A stretch of DNA of 13,762 nt from assembly GCA_012270635.1 (NCBI GenBank), contig JAAXHX010000200.1, forward strand, positions 1-13,762, in the 5' to 3' direction. A program made the position numbers and the translations under genes. The stretch comes from Dehalococcoidia bacterium. Lineage in GTDB: Bacteria; Chloroflexota; Dehalococcoidia; Plut-88900. The notes under the pieces were generated by a model. It had not been told where the DNA came from. It saw only the letters and a program-made list of their open reading frames with translations, and did no database searches. Below, one piece after another: positions 13,316 to 13,762 of this stretch (within the stretch, counting starts at the first letter, position 1; every line of letters begins with the position of its first letter).

Positions 13316-13762
13316 ATGACTAGAGACGCTTCCACACCGCAGACCGACGGAATCCTCGACCTCTTCGGGAGGCCGCTGCGAGACCTGCGCATTTCGGTTA
13401 CCGACAGGTGCAACTTCCGGTGCACCTTCTGCATGCCCGCGGAGATTTTTGGCGAGCGGTACCGCTTCCTCCCCAAGGACGACATCCTCACCTTCGAAGA
13501 AATCAGTCGCGTCGCCCGACTCTTCGTCGGCCTTGGCGTCCGCAAGATACGACTCACCGGCGGCGAGCCCCTCCTGCGCGATCAACTGGAAGTGCTGGTG
13601 GAGCAACTTGCCGCCATCGGTGGACTGGAAGACCTGGCTCTGACCACCAACGGGTTCCTCCTGGCCCAGAAGGCCCAGCAGCTTCGGGACGCGGGCCTGA
13701 AGCGGGTCACGGTTAGCCTGCACTCCCTGGACGATAAGGTTTTCGGTCACATGAATGGCCGG
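13316..13762 (+). CDS. moaA: GTP 3',8-cyclase MoaA, N-terminal part
   Basis: The first 149 codons of a radical SAM enzyme that converts GTP to 3',8-cyclo-GTP in the first step of molybdenum cofactor synthesis, acting with MoaC. The frame is open to the right edge. Visible features are '[19 protein letters not shown]' with the CX3CX2C iron-sulfur ligands C32, C36 and C39, '[11 protein letters not shown]' (SAM-binding GGE motif), 'LALTTNG' and 'VTVSLHSLD'. Full-length MoaA is about 330 residues, so somewhat under half is present; the C-terminal second cluster is outside the window. ATG at 13316 is the only usable start: an in-frame TAG lies at 13274 with no other start between. GGAGGGG at 13291-13297 is rather far for a ribosome-binding site. 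Transcribed divergently from comEA. Confidence 0.93.
   Translation, partial: MTRDASTPQTDGILDLFGRPLRDLRISVTDRCNFRCTFCMPAEIFGERYRFLPKDDILTFEEISRVARLFVGLGVRKIRLTGGEPLLRDQLEVLVEQLAAIGGLEDLALTTNGFLLAQKAQQLRDAGLKRVTVSLHSLDDKVFGHMNGR

Noticed and set aside
1..13762. CRISPR array, tRNA, transposase, toxin-antitoxin pair or known defence island
   Set aside because: No regularly spaced direct repeats, no tRNA-like folds, and no protein with such motifs were seen. The DEAH/DUF1998 helicase was considered as a defence gene (DISARM DrmA-like) but no methylase, DrmB or phospholipase-D-like partner is present.

Overview
The window is a GC-rich stretch of bacterial chromosome. It most resembles Chloroflexota of the Dehalococcoidia/SAR202 type. 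That assignment is an inference from four things: high-GC third positions combined with frequent AGG (Arg) and ATA (Ile) codons, a 23S rRNA gene with its own promoter and no 16S gene directly upstream, two adjacent luciferase-like (F420/flavin-type) oxidoreductases, and short REP-like elements between genes. No marker here fixes the genus.

Left end (1-755): the 5' end of a 23S rRNA gene on the minus strand, running out of the window. Its leader of about 180 nt carries a boxA-like sequence and is preceded by a near-perfect sigma70-type promoter. Two short palindromic repeats lie between this promoter and the first protein gene.

756-7762, all on the plus strand and tightly packed: two tandem EamA/DMT-type transporters, each with an extra hydrophilic segment in the same inter-helix loop; a DUF503 (YlxP-like) small protein; a DEAH helicase with a C-terminal cysteine cluster (MrfA/YprA type, DUF1998); an MBL-fold hydrolase resembling class II cyclic-nucleotide phosphodiesterases; and an AcuC/HDAC-family deacetylase. 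The last three are separated by 3 and 0 nt and are probably translated together. They could form a functional set, but nothing in the sequence proves it.

7763-10091: two tandem LLM-class oxidoreductase paralogues, bracketed by two inverted copies of a 57-bp element with terminal inverted repeats. The spacer to their right also holds the second copy of a 40-bp repeat first seen near the rRNA promoter.

10092-13140, minus strand: a comEA-comEC DNA-uptake operon, transcribed leftward from a consensus promoter at 13158-13186. 13316 to the right edge, plus strand: the N-terminal part of moaA (molybdenum cofactor synthesis), divergent from comEA.

Most of the window is recognisable metabolic, repair and competence genes. 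I saw no CRISPR array, phage or transposase gene, or known defence system. The items most worth a second look are the twin transporters with loop inserts, the helicase/MBL/deacetylase cluster, the inverted 57-bp elements around the oxidoreductase pair, and the stand-alone 23S promoter.
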